Shown here: piece after piece, positions 1 through 7,977 of the stretch
How positions within the stretch are numbered: the stretch's first letter is position 1
How the letters are laid out: each line of letters begins with the position of its first letter
Origin: DATKPE01 sp033854175
GTDB taxonomy: Bacteria; Bacteroidota; Ignavibacteria; UBA10030; SZUA-254
Assembly: GCA_033854175.1 (NCBI GenBank)
Contig: JAWOKN010000158.1
Span: 39,358 to 103,357 of the forward strand
Direction: 5' to 3'
Length of the DNA stretch: 64,000 nucleotides
Program-made: the position numbers and the translations under genes
The notes under the pieces: generated by a model
The model's input: the letters and a program-made list of their open reading frames with translations, nothing else
Database searches by the model: none
Told to the model about the DNA's origin: nothing

Positions 1-1
1 T

Positions 2-235
2 GGCCGGGGATACAAACTAGTGATCCTTGACCTCAAGATGCCATATCTGGACGGATTCAAAGTCTTGCAATTTGTCAAGTCCACCTTTCCCGACGTGAAG
101 GTCATTGTCCTGACAGGTTACGGGGACCTGACGAATACACAGAAATGTAGAACTCTCGGGGCGGATGAAATTATCAATAAACCCTACGACCTTGAACACC
201 TGTTTGATACGATCCGACATTTGACCGAAGGTTAA
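2..235 (+). CDS. Response regulator receiver domain, C-terminal part
   Basis: Only the last 77 residues are in the window; the frame is open from base 2 and the 5' end lies outside. The visible part carries the phospho-acceptor Asp in LDLKMPYLDGF, the conserved Thr in LTGYGD and the Lys in INKPYD, so it is the beta3-to-alpha5 part of a CheY-like receiver that is phosphorylated by a sensor kinase. Translation stops right after the receiver fold, so no output domain follows; it is either a single-domain regulator or the last domain of a longer protein, such as a hybrid kinase. The partner kinase is not visible here. Confidence 0.88.
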   Translation, partial: GRGYKLVILDLKMPYLDGFKVLQFVKSTFPDVKVIVLTGYGDLTNTQKCRTLGADEIINKPYDLEHLFDTIRHLTEG

Positions 236-377
236 CGAGCCTCTTTCAAGACGCGGACGGCGTGCGGCAGCGGATCGATCACTGGAGGGGCGATACCGGT
301 CGTTGTCAGAACCTGTTCACCGCATTCAGATCCGCACTGATGCTGTACCTGAGGACCGTTCCCTCCACGGATAAAGA

Positions 378-406
378 TTGACAACGGAGGGATTTGTTTA
401 TATATT
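378..406 (+). promoter_or_regulatory. Sigma70-type promoter of the amidohydrolase gene
   Basis: TTGACA at 378-383 and TATATT at 401-406 are separated by exactly 17 bases. The predicted transcription start near 413 leaves a leader of about 38 nt before the ATG at 451, with a ribosome site (AGGAGA) close to the start codon. It probably drives the run of + strand genes beginning with the amidohydrolase. Confidence 0.75.
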
Positions 407-450
407 TCTCCACGATGTTCAGGTCTATACACTCCAGAGGAGAACGTACC

Positions 451-1755
451 ATGCGTGTCACTGCGATTGTTCTGGTGATCCTTGTTTGCAGCACCATCAC
501 ACATTCCCCCGCACAGGAATCCACACCGGCGATTACGGCAATTAAATGTGGTTATTTGTTCGACGGGAAAAGTGACCGTATGATTGAGAATGCCATCGTG
601 TTTATTGAAGGAGATACCATTAAGCAAATTGGAACCTCTCTTCCGGTTCCGGCAGATGCGACAGTTATCGACCTTAGCTCGATGTCGGTATTGCCGGGGT
701 TGATCGATTGTCATACCCACGTGCTCCTGCAGGGAGATATCACTTCGGCAGATTATGATGAACAGCTGCTGAAAGAATCGATTCCCTACAGGACTATTCG
801 CGGCGCCGTGGCAGCACAGGCAGCGTTGCGCCATGGATTTACAACGATCAGGGATGTCGGCACAGAAGGGGCGATGTATGCCGATGTGGACATCAAAAGA
901 GCGATTGCGAACGGGATTATTGACGGACCCCGGATGTTCGTCGCCACGCGGGCGATGGCTGTCACTGGTGCCTATCCGCTCCTTGGGTATTCCTGGGAAC
1001 TGGATGTTCCCCATGGCCTTCAGGTTGTCGATGGTGTTGACGAATGCAGGAAAGCCGTCCGCGAGGAGGTGCAGTACGGTGCAGATTGGATCAAAGTGTA
1101 TGCTGATCATGGATATTATTTTACGGCTGACGGATCGCTTCACAGCATCCTCAACTTTACCCTTGAGGAGATGAAAGCGGTTTGCGACGAAGCACACAAG
1201 CTTCACAAAAAAGTTGCCGCACACGCAATTGGCCGCGAGGGAATCGAGACTGCTCTTCGGGGGGGTGTGAACACCATTGAGCATGGAGACGGATTTGATG
1301 AGGACCTTCTCAGTCTTGCTAAGGAAAAAAACGTGTTCTGGTGTCCCACGCTTTTCATTACATCGTACGTTGCCGAGGGGAGGGCGGCAGAGGGAAGGCC
1401 GATTTACAAACAAATGATCGGCCACCAGCGGACAGCGTTTGCGAAGGGGGTCAAAATGGGCGTGAAAATCGCGTTTGGAACCGATGTGGGGGGATTTGCC
1501 TGGGATGTCAATCAGGCCGTCGAATTCAAATACATGGTCGATGACGGGATGACGTCACAGGAGGCAATCAGATCAGCGACATCGACCGCCGCCGAATTGC
1601 TCGATGTGCAGGGAAAACTTGGCGCGATTGTACCCGGCGCATATGCGGATATCGTTGCCGTTCCAGGGGACCCCTTCAAGGATATCAGCGCACTTGAACA
1701 TGTTGATTTTGTTATGAAGAACGGAAAGGTTTACCGGACCCCTGCCTCACACTAG
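451..1755 (+). CDS. Secreted amidohydrolase (imidazolonepropionase/prolidase-like)
   Basis: A 434-residue metal-dependent hydrolase of the amidohydrolase superfamily. The ATG at 451 was chosen because AGGAGA lies just upstream and the product then begins with a signal peptide (hydrophobic run, about residues 4-20). Metal ligands are visible as HTH (H88, H90), H258 in AAHAIG, H278 in TIEHGDG and D345 in FGTDVGG. A Lys in the WIKVYADHG segment (about 215) could be the carboxylated bridging residue. Secreted relatives of this subgroup hydrolyse dipeptides (Xaa-Pro, Xaa-Arg/Lys) or related cyclic amides; the substrate cannot be fixed from sequence. Being periplasmic and close to M16 and M1 peptidases, a role in peptide scavenging is plausible but inferred. 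Confidence 0.9.
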   Translation: MRVTAIVLVILVCSTITHSPAQESTPAITAIKCGYLFDGKSDRMIENAIVFIEGDTIKQIGTSLPVPADATVIDLSSMSVLPGLIDCHTHVLLQGDITSADYDEQLLKESIPYRTIRGAVAAQAALRHGFTTIRDVGTEGAMYADVDIKRAIANGIIDGPRMFVATRAMAVTGAYPLLGYSWELDVPHGLQVVDGVDECRKAVREEVQYGADWIKVYADHGYYFTADGSLHSILNFTLEEMKAVCDEAHKLHKKVAAHAIGREGIETALRGGVNTIEHGDGFDEDLLSLAKEKNVFWCPTLFITSYVAEGRAAEGRPIYKQMIGHQRTAFAKGVKMGVKIAFGTDVGGFAWDVNQAVEFKYMVDDGMTSQEAIRSATSTAAELLDVQGKLGAIVPGAYADIVAVPGDPFKDISALEHVDFVMKNGKVYRTPASH

Positions 1756-1769
1756 ATGGGGGGAATAAT

Positions 1770-2198
1770 ATGAAAGTACTCTGGATCGTCTTGTTGTTCT
1801 TGCCCCTGTCGCTTGTTACAGGCCAGCCGTCAACTGAAATTGATTCACTTCTCGCACAACAGGCCGCAGCGTGGAATCGCGGTGATATCGCGGGATATAT
1901 GAGTGGGTACTGGAAATCTGACAGTCTCTTATTCACCAGCGGCGGCACCATGCAGCGTGGTTGGACGTCGACGCTTGAAAAATATATGAAGAGCTACGAC
2001 TCACCCGAAAAGATGGGTGTGTTGAGATTTTCCGGGCTTGAGGTTCATCTCCTTTCGCCGGCATCCGCATGGGTGTTTGGTCATTGGGAATTGGAACGGG
2101 CGCATGATCATCCCGGTGGTGTCTTCACGCTCATCCTCAGAAAATTCCCGGAGGGCTGGAAAATTGTTCATGACCACACGTCAGCGGGTCCCAGATAA
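1770..2198 (+). CDS. Secreted SnoaL/DUF4440-like (NTF2-fold) protein
   Basis: A 142-residue protein with an N-terminal signal peptide (about residues 1-18, ending near TGQ) followed by one NTF2-like domain. The pattern LLAQQAAAWNRGDIAGYM...YW..SDSLLF is typical of the SnoaL/DUF4440 group, as is the C-terminal GGVFTLILRKFPEGWKIVHDHTS strand pair. Members are small ligand-binding or isomerase-like domains, mostly without a known reaction. It starts 14 bases after the amidohydrolase, so the two are probably co-transcribed. Function unknown; a second DUF4440 protein lies at 29835-30320. Confidence 0.85.
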   Translation: MKVLWIVLLFLPLSLVTGQPSTEIDSLLAQQAAAWNRGDIAGYMSGYWKSDSLLFTSGGTMQRGWTSTLEKYMKSYDSPEKMGVLRFSGLEVHLLSPASAWVFGHWELERAHDHPGGVFTLILRKFPEGWKIVHDHTSAGPR

Positions 2199-2223
2199 AC
2201 ATGCAATAGGGGAAAAATAATCC

Positions 2224-3138
2224 ATGCAGGGGTCCGGCAATAAACCGATATCTGACGTTGTATATGAAACAAACTTTCCCGGTTTGCACTTATACAAACG
2301 GGGCAAGGTGCGCGATGTCTATGATCTGGGTGAAAACCTCCTCATTGTCGCCACGGACCGCCTGTCAGCTTTTGATGTGCTTATGCCACAGCCTATCCCC
2401 ATGAAGGGGCGTGTTCTGACGCAACTGTCAAACTTCTGGTTTTCCTATACGCGGGATATTGTCCGCAATCATCTCATCAGCACCGACGTCGAAGATTTTC
2501 CACCGGAGTGCAGATGGTACTCCGATCAACTTCGCGGCAGAAGCATCCTCGTGAAGAAAACCCGGCCGCTCGCCATTGAATGTGTCGTACGTGGCTATCT
2601 CTCAGGATCAGGGTGGAACGAATATCGGCAGCATGGAACGGTTTGCGGGATCGGGCTTCCTGCCGGACTGGTCGAATCTGCAAAATTGCCACAGCCTATT
2701 TTTACACCCGCGACGAAAGCGGAAGTCGGCCATGACGAGAATATCGATTTTGAAAGGGCTGCGGCTATTGTTGGTAAGGACTTTGCAGAGACGGCGCGGG
2801 CATACGCGTTGAGAATATATCAGAGGGCAGCCGGATACGCGGAAACCAAAGGGATCATTATCGCTGATACAAAATTGGAATTTGGAGTCTATGGGGGTGA
2901 GATTATTTTAATTGATGAAATATTGACACCGGACTCATCCCGATTCTGGCCCCGCCAGGCGTATCGGCCTGGCAGGGCGCAGAATAGTTTTGACAAACAG
3001 TTTGTCCGTGATTATCTCCTTTCAATACATTTCAATAAACAGCCGCCCGGTCCGGATTTGCCGGATGATGTCATCAGGAAGACATCCCGATTATACTGCG
3101 AGGCATTGCAGTTGTTGACGGGTCGTGATCCTGAATGA
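2224..3138 (+). CDS. purC: SAICAR synthetase (phosphoribosylaminoimidazole-succinocarboxamide synthase)
   Basis: A 304-residue cytoplasmic enzyme of purine synthesis that joins CAIR and aspartate using ATP to give SAICAR. Family signatures are clear: KRGKVRDVYDLG near the N-terminus (ATP site), VATDRLSAFDV, the VRGYLSGSGWNEY block, the FTPATKAEVGHDENI block and LIDEILTPDSSRFW. Length matches the roughly 300-residue yeast/Bacteroidota-type form rather than the shorter 237-residue E. coli form. No other purine gene is adjacent. The 274 bases after it (3139-3412) hold no convincing gene or promoter. Confidence 0.97.
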   Translation: MQGSGNKPISDVVYETNFPGLHLYKRGKVRDVYDLGENLLIVATDRLSAFDVLMPQPIPMKGRVLTQLSNFWFSYTRDIVRNHLISTDVEDFPPECRWYSDQLRGRSILVKKTRPLAIECVVRGYLSGSGWNEYRQHGTVCGIGLPAGLVESAKLPQPIFTPATKAEVGHDENIDFERAAAIVGKDFAETARAYALRIYQRAAGYAETKGIIIADTKLEFGVYGGEIILIDEILTPDSSRFWPRQAYRPGRAQNSFDKQFVRDYLLSIHFNKQPPGPDLPDDVIRKTSRLYCEALQLLTGRDPE

Positions 3139-3412
3139 TGCAGATGGGGTTTGAGGTCATCAGATCGCATCCAAACAGGCCTGAAGCATCGGTTTTTGGG
3201 AGTTTATGTCGCGATCTCAAGACAAGACACATGTCCCTGTGCGAGCCCGCCCCTTGTATAGCATCTCAGGCTACTTTTTCGTATCTTCACGCAACAATTT
3301 CCTGATGCTTGCGTACATATCCTTTTGTACGGCTCTACAGGCATCATAGTCACCGCTTGTGTTCAGAATGTTAATCCATCATCAATAAATTCTCTCATCC
3401 ATGGAGGATACC

Positions 3413-4771
3413 ATGTTCCGATGCTTAACATTTCTCCTGCTCGTCGCTGTCCCGCTGACCATGGTTTTGGCGCTCGATAAAAACGAACAGGGGAAAATAT
3501 TCCCGTACACGATCCATCAGGTGACTCTCGATAACGGATTGAAAATTGTCTCAATTCCGTTTGAGAGTCCCGGTATTATTGCCTATTACACTGTTGTGAG
3601 AACCGGTTCGCGGAATGAAATCGAACCCGGGAAATCCGGTTTTGCGCACTTCTTCGAGCATATGATGTTCCGGGGTACAGAAAAATATCCGGAGGAAAAA
3701 TTCAACAGCATTCTGAAGTCCATTGGTGCGGATAACAATGCTAATACGTCCGATGACAGGACACTTTACCATACTGTTGCCAGCTCCGAAGCGCTCGAGA
3801 CGATCATTCAACTTGAATCCGATCGGTTCATGAACCTTAAATACTCTGAAGAGGCGTTCAAGACGGAAGCTGGAGCGATTCTTGGCGAATATAACAAGAA
3901 CTCAGCCAATCCGTTCCAGAGTATCTTTGAAAAAATCCGCGACGCAGCATACACCCAGCACACGTACAAGCACACAACGATGGGCTTTCTCAAAGACATT
4001 GAGGATATGCCGAATCAGTACCAATACAGCCTGGAATTCTTCAAGCGGTGGTACCGCCCGGAAAATTGCGTTGTTGTGGTCGTGGGGGATTTTAACCAGG
4101 ATACGCTCATCGAACTTACGAAAAAATATTACGATGGATGGCAACCTGGGGCATACACGTTGAACGTCCCCGCTGAACCTCCGCAGAAAAGCGAGATTAA
4201 AATCGATCTCCCCTGGAAAGCAAGGACCCTTCCGATCCTCTCCGTCGCGTACCATGGCCCTGCCTGTGATGACCACGATATCGATTTCGCGGCGTTGAAC
4301 CTTTTTTCACTGGTCGACTTCGGAGAAACGTCCGATCTCTACAGGAAACTCGTTGTTCAAGATCAGCTGGTGGAATTTGTCGAAGGGGGAATTCAGGAAA
4401 GCAGGGACCCTGGTTTGTTCTATGTGTTCGCCAGGATAAAGAATCCTCAGAATATCGACAAGGTGCGCGATGAGATTTATGCGTCGATCGAGAATTCAAA
4501 AACGGTTCCGGTCTCGGAAGAAAAACTAGCATCGATCAAATCCCATGTGAAGTACGATTTTGCCATGGGTCTGGACAATCCCGATCGTGTGGCGAACGAG
4601 ATCAGCCACTATGTGAGTCTTACGGGGGATCCGGAATCCATCAACCGTCTCTATGCGCTCTATGACAAGGTAACGCCCGACGATATTATGCGAGTCGTGA
4701 AGAAATACTTCACCGAAACTAATCGTACGGTTCTGGTGCTGACGCAACAGGCCAAGGAGGTGAAACAATGA
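3413..4771 (+). CDS. M16 family zinc peptidase, catalytic subunit
   Basis: A 452-residue periplasmic insulinase-type (pitrilysin, M16) peptidase. The ATG at 3413 is preferred over one four codons upstream because GGAGGA (3403-3408) then sits at proper spacing, and the product begins with a signal peptide (about residues 1-18). The inverted zinc motif HFFEH is at residues 79-83, and the downstream glutamates of the zinc site lie in the EEAFKTEAGAILGEYN segment. M16B enzymes are built from two homologous halves, here supplied by this gene and the next. Its stop overlaps the next start (ATGA), so the two subunits are translationally coupled. Confidence 0.94.
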   Translation: MFRCLTFLLLVAVPLTMVLALDKNEQGKIFPYTIHQVTLDNGLKIVSIPFESPGIIAYYTVVRTGSRNEIEPGKSGFAHFFEHMMFRGTEKYPEEKFNSILKSIGADNNANTSDDRTLYHTVASSEALETIIQLESDRFMNLKYSEEAFKTEAGAILGEYNKNSANPFQSIFEKIRDAAYTQHTYKHTTMGFLKDIEDMPNQYQYSLEFFKRWYRPENCVVVVVGDFNQDTLIELTKKYYDGWQPGAYTLNVPAEPPQKSEIKIDLPWKARTLPILSVAYHGPACDDHDIDFAALNLFSLVDFGETSDLYRKLVVQDQLVEFVEGGIQESRDPGLFYVFARIKNPQNIDKVRDEIYASIENSKTVPVSEEKLASIKSHVKYDFAMGLDNPDRVANEISHYVSLTGDPESINRLYALYDKVTPDDIMRVVKKYFTETNRTVLVLTQQAKEVKQ

Positions 4772-6285
4772 AAACCCTGACAATGCTCTGCGGAATACTT
4801 ATAACCTGTGTTGCTCTTATGACTCCAGCTCGTGCTAAGGACCAGAGGGGACTGATGGTCACACAAATCCCCGCGCCAAATTCACCCTTGATTGCCTTTA
4901 GGATAATTTTACGGACGGGATCGGTGAACGATCCGAAGGGTAAGGAGGGACTCAATGCCCTCACTGCTGATCTCATTGTCCAGGGTGGGACAAAGGAGCT
5001 CACCTATTCCCAGGTGGTTGACAAACTTTATCCATGGGCGGCGATGCTCGATGTACAACCGGATCAGGAGATTACCACGTTTATCGGAAATGTTCATCGC
5101 GACCATCTGGAAGCATTTTACAAACTGTTCTCCGATCTCCTCCTTCAGCCCCGGTTTGATCCGGCTGACTTCCAGCGCGTTAAGGATCTCCACCTGAATT
5201 ATCTCCAGAATACTCTCCGCTCCACCGATGATGAAATGCTCGGCAAGCAGGCACTGAACGCGATAATATTTGCAAATCATCCGTATGGGACGACCGAGCT
5301 AGGAACGGTGCAGGGGATAACGGCGATTACACTCGATGACGTCAAAAAGTATTACGCGGCCGTCTATACCCAGGCGAATTTCTGGCTTGGCATTGCTGGC
5401 GGTTATCCGGCTGATTTTTCAGATAAGATGAAGAAGGATTTCTCCTCGCTCCCGGCTGGTGAGTATAAGGAAATATCCCTCCCGCCGCCTCCCCCCATAA
5501 AGGATATGGAGGTGACCGTTGTGGAAAAACCAACCCGTGCCTATGCGGTGTCGATGGGATACCCAGTTGCAGTCAACAGGAAGGATAAGGATTTTTATCC
5601 CCTTCTTCTCGCGAATTCGTATTTTGGCGAGCACAGGACCTTCACCGGTGTTCTCATGAATACGCTCAGGGGGAATCGCGGGCTGAACTATGGGGATTAT
5701 TCCTACATGGAAAAATTTGTCGGTGGGCTGGGACAGCCCCCGTATCCGGTAGTTAACACGCCGCTCCGCCAGCAATTTTTCAGCATTTGGCTCCGGCCGG
5801 TTCAGCCTGAGAACACCCACTTTGCGATCCGGAATGCGCTGTTTGAACTCAGAAACCTTGTCGACAAGGGATTGTCCAAGGATGATTTTGAAATCACGAG
5901 GAAATTTGTTCTCAACTACTCAAAACTCTGGGCGGCAACAATCAGCCGGCGGCTTGGGTATCAGATGGATTCTGAATTTTACGGCACGGACTACTTCATC
6001 GACCGGATCGACAAGGAACTCAGAAGCATGACCGTCGACGATGTCAATGCCGCGATCAAGAAATATCTTAACGCCACAAACATCAAAATTGCGGTTGTGG
6101 TGGATGAAGGTAAAGGGAGGGAATTCCTGGACGGAATGGTCACAAATTCCCCCTCGCCGATAAAATATGCCTCACCCGTGGCCCAATCGATTCTCGATCA
6201 GGACAAAGTAATTGAAGTTTTTCCGCTTACGATCAACAAGGACCAATCAAGGGTTGTGGGCGCAAAAGATTTGTTCGAGAAGTAG
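4768..6285 (+). CDS. M16 family peptidase-like protein, non-catalytic partner
   Basis: A 505-residue protein with a signal peptide (cleavage near PARAK, residue 23) and the M16 fold. At the position of the zinc motif it reads GLNALTADLIVQGG instead of HxxEH, so it cannot bind catalytic zinc. The Arg/Tyr-rich segment FTGVLMNTLRGNRGLNYGDYSY resembles the R/Y pair that completes the substrate site in the non-catalytic subunit of M16B heterodimers. It overlaps the catalytic gene by 4 bases. Inferred role: forms the chamber of a periplasmic or outer-membrane-associated heterodimeric peptidase. Confidence 0.92.
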   Translation: MKTLTMLCGILITCVALMTPARAKDQRGLMVTQIPAPNSPLIAFRIILRTGSVNDPKGKEGLNALTADLIVQGGTKELTYSQVVDKLYPWAAMLDVQPDQEITTFIGNVHRDHLEAFYKLFSDLLLQPRFDPADFQRVKDLHLNYLQNTLRSTDDEMLGKQALNAIIFANHPYGTTELGTVQGITAITLDDVKKYYAAVYTQANFWLGIAGGYPADFSDKMKKDFSSLPAGEYKEISLPPPPPIKDMEVTVVEKPTRAYAVSMGYPVAVNRKDKDFYPLLLANSYFGEHRTFTGVLMNTLRGNRGLNYGDYSYMEKFVGGLGQPPYPVVNTPLRQQFFSIWLRPVQPENTHFAIRNALFELRNLVDKGLSKDDFEITRKFVLNYSKLWAATISRRLGYQMDSEFYGTDYFIDRIDKELRSMTVDDVNAAIKKYLNATNIKIAVVVDEGKGREFLDGMVTNSPSPIKYASPVAQSILDQDKVIEVFPLTINKDQSRVVGAKDLFEK

Positions 6286-6302
6286 TACTCACCGGCCGGT
6301 CT

Positions 6303-6344
6303 AGGATAAAGCCGCTGCCGAATACCGTGGTGCGGCTTTATCCT
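6303..6344. repeat. Perfect 13-bp inverted repeat between the M16 pair and the DUF167 gene
   Basis: AGGATAAAGCCGC at 6303-6315 is exactly complementary to GCGGCTTTATCCT at 6332-6344, with a 16-base loop. It starts 17 bases after the M16 stop codon and would fold into a stable hairpin in RNA of either strand. No run of T follows on the + strand, so it is not a standard intrinsic terminator. It may be a 3'-end stabilising or processing hairpin, or a weak terminator. Confidence 0.6.
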
Positions 6345-6377
6345 GACGACGGCGGTATTTTGGGAAGGTGTTTGACG

Positions 6378-6596
6378 ATGAGAGTATCCGTCCGTGTCAC
6401 ACCACGGTCAAAAAGAAATGAGGTGATCCCCGAGGGAGAGAACAGATACCGTGTGTATCTCACCGCTCCACCGGTAGACGGGAAGGCAAATGAAAAACTC
6501 GTTGAATTGCTCTCGGAGTATTTTCATAAACCGAAGCGGAATATTTTCATCATCAGGGGTGAAACCGGTCGAGAAAAGGTCGTTGAAATTTCCTGA
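6378..6596 (+). CDS. DUF167 (YggU family) protein
   Basis: A 72-residue cytoplasmic protein of the DUF167/YggU family: RVTPRSKRNEV, YRVYLTAPPVDGKANEKL and RNIFIIRGETGREKVVEI are the family's three conserved blocks. The ATG at 6378 is chosen because the family starts directly with the first beta strand and GGAAGG lies 9 bases upstream; a longer frame from 6327 would run into the hairpin at 6303-6344. The family is widespread and its biochemical role is not established. Confidence 0.9.
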   Translation: MRVSVRVTPRSKRNEVIPEGENRYRVYLTAPPVDGKANEKLVELLSEYFHKPKRNIFIIRGETGREKVVEIS

Positions 6597-6657
6597 CATT
6601 CCGCATCGTACTTGCCGCGTTGACCATTTTTGGGCGATAAAAGGTTTATGAAAGGCA

Positions 6658-6684
6658 TTGCATTTCCATTTGAATATGTATAAT
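6658..6684 (+). promoter_or_regulatory. Putative promoter of the T9SS-sorted protein gene
   Basis: A perfect -10 hexamer TATAAT lies at 6679-6684. The -35 is weaker: TTGCAT at 6658-6663 gives only a 15-base spacer. Immediately downstream, ATGAC-AA-GTCAT (6683-6694) is a short inverted repeat covering the predicted start of transcription, which could be an operator. The gene starts at 6724 behind AGGAG. Confidence 0.5.
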
Positions 6685-6723
6685 GACAAGTCATAGTTTC
6701 CTTCAACATTTCCAGGAGTCAAA

Positions 6724-7845
6724 ATGAAATCTTTTTCCCGACGTTGTATTCTTCTCTTCTCCGTCCTCGGCTTTTCATCGGGTCTTTTCGCACAGATAAC
6801 AATTACCCAATCCGATATTGACGCCGATTATCTCAATCAGAAATGGGTCTCGGTCTCTGACACCACGACTGACACATTCAATCTGGGAACGGCATCCTCA
6901 TCATCCCAGACCTTCGATCTCAGCGGTATTGTCTTCGCCCCTGCTACTGTCCGTTATGATACAGCTGACTATCTCCCTCCCGCTGGTCAGCTTCGCGCAT
7001 CAGACTATCCATCGGCAACAGCGTGTCTAACCTTCGTGATAGATTCGACGATATTGGGATACAATCTGACTCAGACTTTTGTCGAATATTTCACTAGTCA
7101 GGTTGATGGTGCCTATAACCTGGGATACGTGCTCCGTATGCAAATTTCCCCCGCCCCACCCCCACCCATGTCAGCTGATACCACGATGGAGTTTTTCCAC
7201 AAGCCGGGGTTGCTAGCCTTTCCGCTGCCGCTCACACTCGGAACAACCCGGAGCGTGACAGACACCCTTACAGACGCCAGCGGCCCAAAGATTGTTCAGG
7301 CATCCTTTTCTGCAGATGGTTTTGGCACGGTGAAGTTCCCTGGCGGTCAGTCCATGTCTGCGATACGGGTCATTCATGACGAAATCGTGACAATGATCGT
7401 CAACGGCATATCCATGCGCGAACCAAAAACTCGCTATATCGAATTTTACGCGCAGGACTTATCCCAGATTGCAATTGAGGTTGATACAAACTATTCCAGC
7501 GGAATAGCACCCGCATCATCCTATCGGTACAGCAGAAAGGCCGTTGCGCTCGGTGTAAGCGACCGGAAGGGTGTTCTCCCTCAAACATTCTCTCTTGAAC
7601 AGAATTACCCCAATCCCTTTAATCCTTCGACAGCAATCAGTTTCCAGTTACCCGAACGTAGCTTCGTGGTCATTAAGATCTTCGATATGCTCGGTCGTGA
7701 AGTTGCCACCATAATGGATCAGAACATGGAGGCGGGAGTTCATGAGGTTGAGTGGAATGCATCCCAGCAGCCGAGCGGCGTGTATTATTACCGGATCGAG
7801 GCAGGGAAAAATTCTGCGGTGAAAAAACTTCTGTTACTGAAATAG
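6724..7845 (+). CDS. Secreted protein with T9SS type A sorting domain
   Basis: A 373-residue exported protein. Residues 1-24 form a signal peptide (cleavage near LFAQ). Residues about 25-280 are a Ser/Thr/Asp-rich, beta-strand-rich region I cannot assign. The last 85 or so residues are a type IX secretion C-terminal sorting domain: FSLEQNYPNPFNPSTAI, FDMLGREVATI, GVHEVEWNA, PSGVYYYRI and a KKLLLLK ending. T9SS cargo crosses the outer membrane and is attached to the cell surface or released. The gene is single, with its own -10 box upstream and an intrinsic terminator downstream. It is the best phylogenetic marker in the window for an Ignavibacteria/Bacteroidota-type host. Confidence 0.92.
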   Translation: MKSFSRRCILLFSVLGFSSGLFAQITITQSDIDADYLNQKWVSVSDTTTDTFNLGTASSSSQTFDLSGIVFAPATVRYDTADYLPPAGQLRASDYPSATACLTFVIDSTILGYNLTQTFVEYFTSQVDGAYNLGYVLRMQISPAPPPPMSADTTMEFFHKPGLLAFPLPLTLGTTRSVTDTLTDASGPKIVQASFSADGFGTVKFPGGQSMSAIRVIHDEIVTMIVNGISMREPKTRYIEFYAQDLSQIAIEVDTNYSSGIAPASSYRYSRKAVALGVSDRKGVLPQTFSLEQNYPNPFNPSTAISFQLPERSFVVIKIFDMLGREVATIMDQNMEAGVHEVEWNASQQPSGVYYYRIEAGKNSAVKKLLLLK

Positions 7846-7871
7846 AATTCGGCAGGTTTGTATATCCAGCG

Positions 7872-7906
7872 TGGACTCCGGGAATGATCTGGAGTCCATT
7901 TTTTTT
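7872..7906 (+). terminator. Intrinsic terminator after the T9SS-sorted protein gene
   Basis: TGGACTCC (7872-7879) pairs perfectly with GGAGTCCA (7891-7898) across an 11-base loop and is followed by eight T residues (7899-7906), 26 bases after the stop codon. A textbook rho-independent terminator. Confidence 0.9.
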
Positions 7907-7925
7907 CATTGGGATCGATCTCGGA

Positions 7926-7954
7926 TTGCATCCCGCTGCCGCATTTCTTACATT
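7926..7954 (+). promoter_or_regulatory. Putative sigma70 promoter of rlmN
   Basis: TTGCAT at 7926-7931 and TACATT at 7949-7954 have a 17-base spacer, lie just after the upstream terminator, and place the transcription start about 17 bases before the rlmN ATG at 7978. The same -35 (TTGCAT) recurs before murA. Confidence 0.55.
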
Positions 7955-7977
7955 TTACCGGATTTGTCAGACGAACC

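Noticed and set aside
232..1425. Long open frame of 397 codons on the minus strand, antisense to the amidohydrolase
   Set aside because: It is Cys/His/Arg-rich without any domain pattern, and the + strand gene has a promoter, signal peptide and all metal ligands. It is a shadow of codon bias.
3139..3412. 274-base gap between purC and the M16 pair examined for promoter, small gene or RNA
   Set aside because: No TTGNNN-N17-TANNNT pair, stable hairpin or credible small reading frame was found.
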